A stretch of DNA of 64,000 nucleotides from Novakomyces olei (Eukaryota > Ascomycota > Novakomycetes > Novakomycetales > Novakomycetaceae): assembly GCA_016906335.1 (NCBI GenBank), contig JADEYG010000001.1:868001-932000 (forward strand), read 5' to 3'. How positions within the stretch are numbered: position 1 is the stretch's first letter; every line of letters begins with the position of its first letter. The notes under the pieces were generated by a model. The model made no database searches, was not told the origin of the DNA, and saw only the letters and a program-made list of their open reading frames with translations. Below are positions 62,137 through 64,000 of this stretch, piece after piece. The position numbers and the translations under genes were made by a program.

Positions 62137-64000
62137 ATGGTTGCTGCGGCCTCGCATGCTTTCTCCCTAAACCAAAAAACGCCTGGGTCGATCTCGTCCT
62201 CCAGCTCTGACAATTCCTCAGACCTCTTTGACCGGGTGAGCGATTCGACGCAGGACTCGCTGCCTGATAGCGAGGCAGACGTGTTTCCAGCGGCGCCCGT
62301 CTACGAGTATGAAAACACACCAGACAACCACTCATGGGCGGGTGCACTCCCACGCAAGCAAGGCTTGTACGATCCCGAGTATGAGAAGGATGCGTGTGGT
62401 GTAGGCTTCACCTGCCACATTAAAGGCCAAAGTACGCACAAGATTGTGACGGATGCCCGCTCGCTGCTGTGCAATATGACCCACCGTGGAGCCGTTGGTG
62501 CAGATACACGTGACGGAGACGGAGCCGGAGTCATGACGGGAATGCCGCACGGCTTTATGCACCGAGAATTCGAGCAGCATCTGGGCGTATCGCTGCCGGC
62601 GGATGGGCAGTATGCCATCGGCAACATCTTTTTCTCGCCCGACGAGGACGTGTTTACGGAAAGCAAGGCCACTTTTAACTCTATCGCCGAGTCGCTTGAC
62701 CTCAAAGTCTTGGGGTGGCGTACAGTGCCGACAGACAACTCTATCCTGGGCCCGGCAGCTCTTTCGCGAGAGCCAATCATCCTGCAGCCGGCGGTAGTGC
62801 TGGCCACTGGCGACTTTGACGAGCTGCGGTTCGAGAGGCAGCTGTACCTGCTGCGCAAGCGGGCAACGCACAAGATTGGACTGCCAAACTGGTTCTATAT
62901 CTGCTCGCTGAGCAACAAGAATATCGTCTACAAGGGCCAACTGGCGCCAGTGCAGGTGTACAACTATTTCCACGACCTGAACAATGCACACTACTGCTCA
63001 CACTTTGCACTAGTGCACTCTCGGTTCTCGACAAACACGTTTCCCTCGTGGGACCGAGCGCAGCCGATGCGCTGGGCAGCGCATAACGGCGAGATCAATA
63101 CTCTGCGGGGCAACAAGAACTGGATGAGGGCGAGGGAAGGGCTGCTCAAGTCTCGCGTCTTTGGCTCTGACCTGGATTCGCTGTACCCCATCATTGAGGA
63201 AGGCGGGTCTGATTCAGCGGCGTTTGATAATGTGCTGGAGCTGCTCGTGATCAATGGCGTCATGAGTCTGCCCGAGGCCGTAATGCTGCTCGTTCCCGAA
63301 GCGTGGCAGGACAATGCGCATATGGACCCGCAAAAGGCCGCCTTTTACGAGTGGGCAGCGTGCCTCATGGAGCCGTGGGACGGCCCGGCGCTGTTTACCT
63401 TCTCCGACGGCCGATACTGTGGAGCCAATTTGGATCGCAATGGTCTACGGCCCTGCCGGTACTATGTCTCGTCGGACGATATTATGATTTGTGCGTCCGA
63501 GGTGGGCACGATCCTGATTGAGCCGAGCAAAGTGATCGCTAAAGGCCGTCTGCAGCCGGGCAAGATGCTGCTCGTGGATACAGTGGAAGGCAGGATTGTC
63601 GACGATACGGAGCTCAAGATGCGGATCGCTACCCGCTTTGATTTCCGGTCGTGGCTGGATGCGAAAATGCTGTCACTGCCACGGATCCACAGTAGACTGG
63701 TGGCTCGCAATAGGGACCTTTTCGCTTCAAAATTGGACTCGGTAGCTGTCGCCGACGACCGGCGGCTGCTGGCGTTTGGGTACACGTTTGAGCAGCTCAG
63801 TATCCTGCTCGGCCCGATGGCGGCCGAGGGCAAAGAGTCGCTGGGCAGTATGGGCAACGACGGCCCATTGGCGTGTATTGCGCCTCAGCCGCGGCTGACG
63901 TACGACTATTTCCGGCAGCTGTTTGCACAGGTAACGAACCCGCCCATCGATCCGATCCGGGAGAGTATAGTAATGTCGCTCGACTGCTACGTCGGCCCGC
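62137..64000 (+). CDS. GLT1: glutamate synthase (NADH), N-terminal part; runs off the window
   Basis: Open from the ATG at 62137 to the window end (621 codons), no intron seen. The first 85 residues are Ser/Asp-rich, then GLYDPEYEKDACGVGFTCH: the Cys after Asp-Ala is the glutaminase nucleophile, made N-terminal in the mature enzyme by removal of the propeptide. Class II amidotransferase blocks follow: THRGAVGADTRDGDGAGVM, HSRFSTNTFPSWDRAQPMR, HNGEINTLRGN and DGRYCGANLDRNGLRPCRY. The end reaches the start of the central domain (DPIRESIVMS). The enzyme makes two glutamates from glutamine and 2-oxoglutarate using NADH. The full protein is about 2100 residues, so roughly 70 percent lies beyond the edge. 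Confidence 0.96.
   Translation, partial: MVAAASHAFSLNQKTPGSISSSSSDNSSDLFDRVSDSTQDSLPDSEADVFPAAPVYEYENTPDNHSWAGALPRKQGLYDPEYEKDACGVGFTCHIKGQSTHKIVTDARSLLCNMTHRGAVGADTRDGDGAGVMTGMPHGFMHREFEQHLGVSLPADGQYAIGNIFFSPDEDVFTESKATFNSIAESLDLKVLGWRTVPTDNSILGPAALSREPIILQPAVVLATGDFDELRFERQLYLLRKRATHKIGLPNWFYICSLSNKNIVYKGQLAPVQVYNYFHDLNNAHYCSHFALVHSRFSTNTFPSWDRAQPMRWAAHNGEINTLRGNKNWMRAREGLLKSRVFGSDLDSLYPIIEEGGSDSAAFDNVLELLVINGVMSLPEAVMLLVPEAWQDNAHMDPQKAAFYEWAACLMEPWDGPALFTFSDGRYCGANLDRNGLRPCRYYVSSDDIMICASEVGTILIEPSKVIAKGRLQPGKMLLVDTVEGRIVDDTELKMRIATRFDFRSWLDAKMLSLPRIHSRLVARNRDLFASKLDSVAVADDRRLLAFGYTFEQLSILLGPMAAEGKESLGSMGNDGPLACIAPQPRLTYDYFRQLFAQVTNPPIDPIRESIVMSLDCYVGP

Overview
This is a nuclear segment of an ascomycete fungus, most likely a yeast from a deep branch of the budding-yeast lineage. 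The assignment is inferred. The evidence is the gene set (Lys4, Erg25, Kex1, Her2, Izh3, Laa2, Sok1, Sds3, Glt1 homologues together with DCAF7, ARPC4 and a plant-type sucrose transporter that baker's yeast lacks or has diverged), very short introns (many 35 to 53 nt) with CTAAC-like branch points a few bases from the 3' splice site, and about one gene per 2.4 kb on both strands. Nothing prokaryotic, viral or retroelement-like was seen.

About 27 genes are supported, many of them spliced and therefore invisible as single ORFs. From left to right: PAQR receptor (IZH3-like), a small membrane protein, a PPR protein, a YFH7-like P-loop kinase (5 exons), an uncharacterised disordered protein, a small TPR-like protein, a second PPR protein, a small spliced mitochondrial-type protein, a Cys3/MetR-type bZIP, SOK1/TCP11, KEX1, HER2/GatA, a vacuolar amino acid transporter, SDS3-like, NOP15-like, SRP68, LAA2-like, ERG25, NHX1, a sucrose-type transporter, LYS4, ARPC4, RPN2, an N-myristoylation-type small protein, a four-TM protein, DCAF7/WDR68, a patatin-type triacylglycerol lipase, a DUF3020 protein, and the 5' part of GLT1 running off the right edge.

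The genes are independent housekeeping units, not a cluster: lysine and glutamate synthesis, sterol synthesis, secretory processing and sorting (KEX1, SRP68, LAA2, NHX1), mitochondrial expression (HER2, two PPR proteins), proteasome, chromatin and nutrient signalling. The most unusual features are structural. The ERG25 start codon appears to be split by a 330-nt intron, and ARPC4 has a first coding exon that is only the ATG. Three tiny introns are multiples of three with no stop. TTAGGG-type telomere-like motifs recur in promoters. There is a pure 80-unit ATA microsatellite, a minisatellite that supplies the C-terminus of the bZIP protein, and a 2-kb non-coding interval (14100-16098) with two competing hairpins, a T16 run and orphan coding-like pieces.
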